DNA of 64,000 nt. Source: Rathayibacter sp. Leaf185. GTDB lineage: Bacteria; Actinomycetota; Actinomycetes; Actinomycetales; Microbacteriaceae. The translations under genes and the position numbers were made by a program. Below the pieces are notes generated by a model. It had not been told where the DNA came from, did no database searches, and worked only from the letters and a program-made list of their open reading frames with translations. Where the stretch lies: NCBI RefSeq assembly GCF_001423885.1, contig NZ_LMPP01000009.1, positions 235,703 to 299,702 on the forward strand, given 5' to 3'. This document shows positions 63,982 to 64,000 of the stretch, piece after piece; position 1 is the stretch's first letter, and the number at the start of each line of letters is the position of its first letter.

Positions 63982-64000
63982 CTCGGGTGTTCATGAAGCC

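Overview
The window is high-GC actinobacterial chromosome, most likely from the family Microbacteriaceae (Rathayibacter- or Clavibacter-like; the genus is an inference). The reasons are GC-rich codon use, many TANNNT -10 boxes lying 6-8 nt before a start codon (leaderless transcripts), a Cys-less LpdA-type quinone reductase, a RamB-like regulator beside pckG, a galU-rimJ-SepX/GLPR-like cluster and probable F420-dependent enzymes. No rRNA, CRISPR array, prophage or complete insertion sequence is visible. One tRNA (Ala, CGC) is present.

Layout: 0-8.8 kb holds a partial TRAM RNA methyltransferase, Maf, an acyl-CoA carboxylase alpha chain, LpdA, purine nucleoside phosphorylase overlapping a phosphohexomutase-family enzyme, and a divergent DUF418/TetR pair. 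8.9-18 kb is a leftward nucleoside uptake and salvage cluster (BMP lipoprotein, ATPase, two permeases, cdd, deoA, add) ending with PTS IIA and IIB genes that have no IIC. 18.5-20.8 kb has a divergent GDP-mannose synthase/mannosyltransferase pair. 21-24.5 kb is sdhCDAB. 24.7-26.7 kb has a DUF559-type protein between two related long hairpins, and a YihY membrane protein. 26.8-30.8 kb is the fructose operon (fruR, 1-phosphofructokinase, IIA, and IIB-IIB-IIC with two intact IIB domains). 31.4-34 kb has xthA, trpS and a HAD phosphatase. 34.4-39.9 kb is glycerol catabolism (glpF-glpK, glpD and a divergent SorC-type regulator). 39.9-43.5 kb has the RamB-like regulator and pckG.

From 43.5 to 58.9 kb the genes are mixed: thioesterase, aroQ, methyltransferases, aldo/keto reductase, RNase HI, F420-type enzymes, a fatty-acid CoA ligase, thiolase, a CoA lyase, and a possible lipoprotein that has lost its signal peptide. 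58.9-62 kb has tRNA-Ala, the SepX/GLPR-like protein, rimJ and galU, without the Glp/MoeA-like gene found there in relatives. 62-63.5 kb has 5-formyl-THF cyclo-ligase, an FmdB-type zinc ribbon with a serine tail, and mscL. The last bases carry three tandem copies of an IS-end-like sequence.

The most unusual signal is a dispersed intergenic element present nine times (2.7-2.96, 18.1, 30.9-31.3, 34.3 and 63.5-63.8 kb). Each copy is a private hairpin followed by a conserved core of about 50 nt; most also have a second hairpin whose stem changes by compensatory substitutions. Most copies sit just after a stop codon in the sense orientation. Inside one inverted pair there is a further set of 19-bp repeats.
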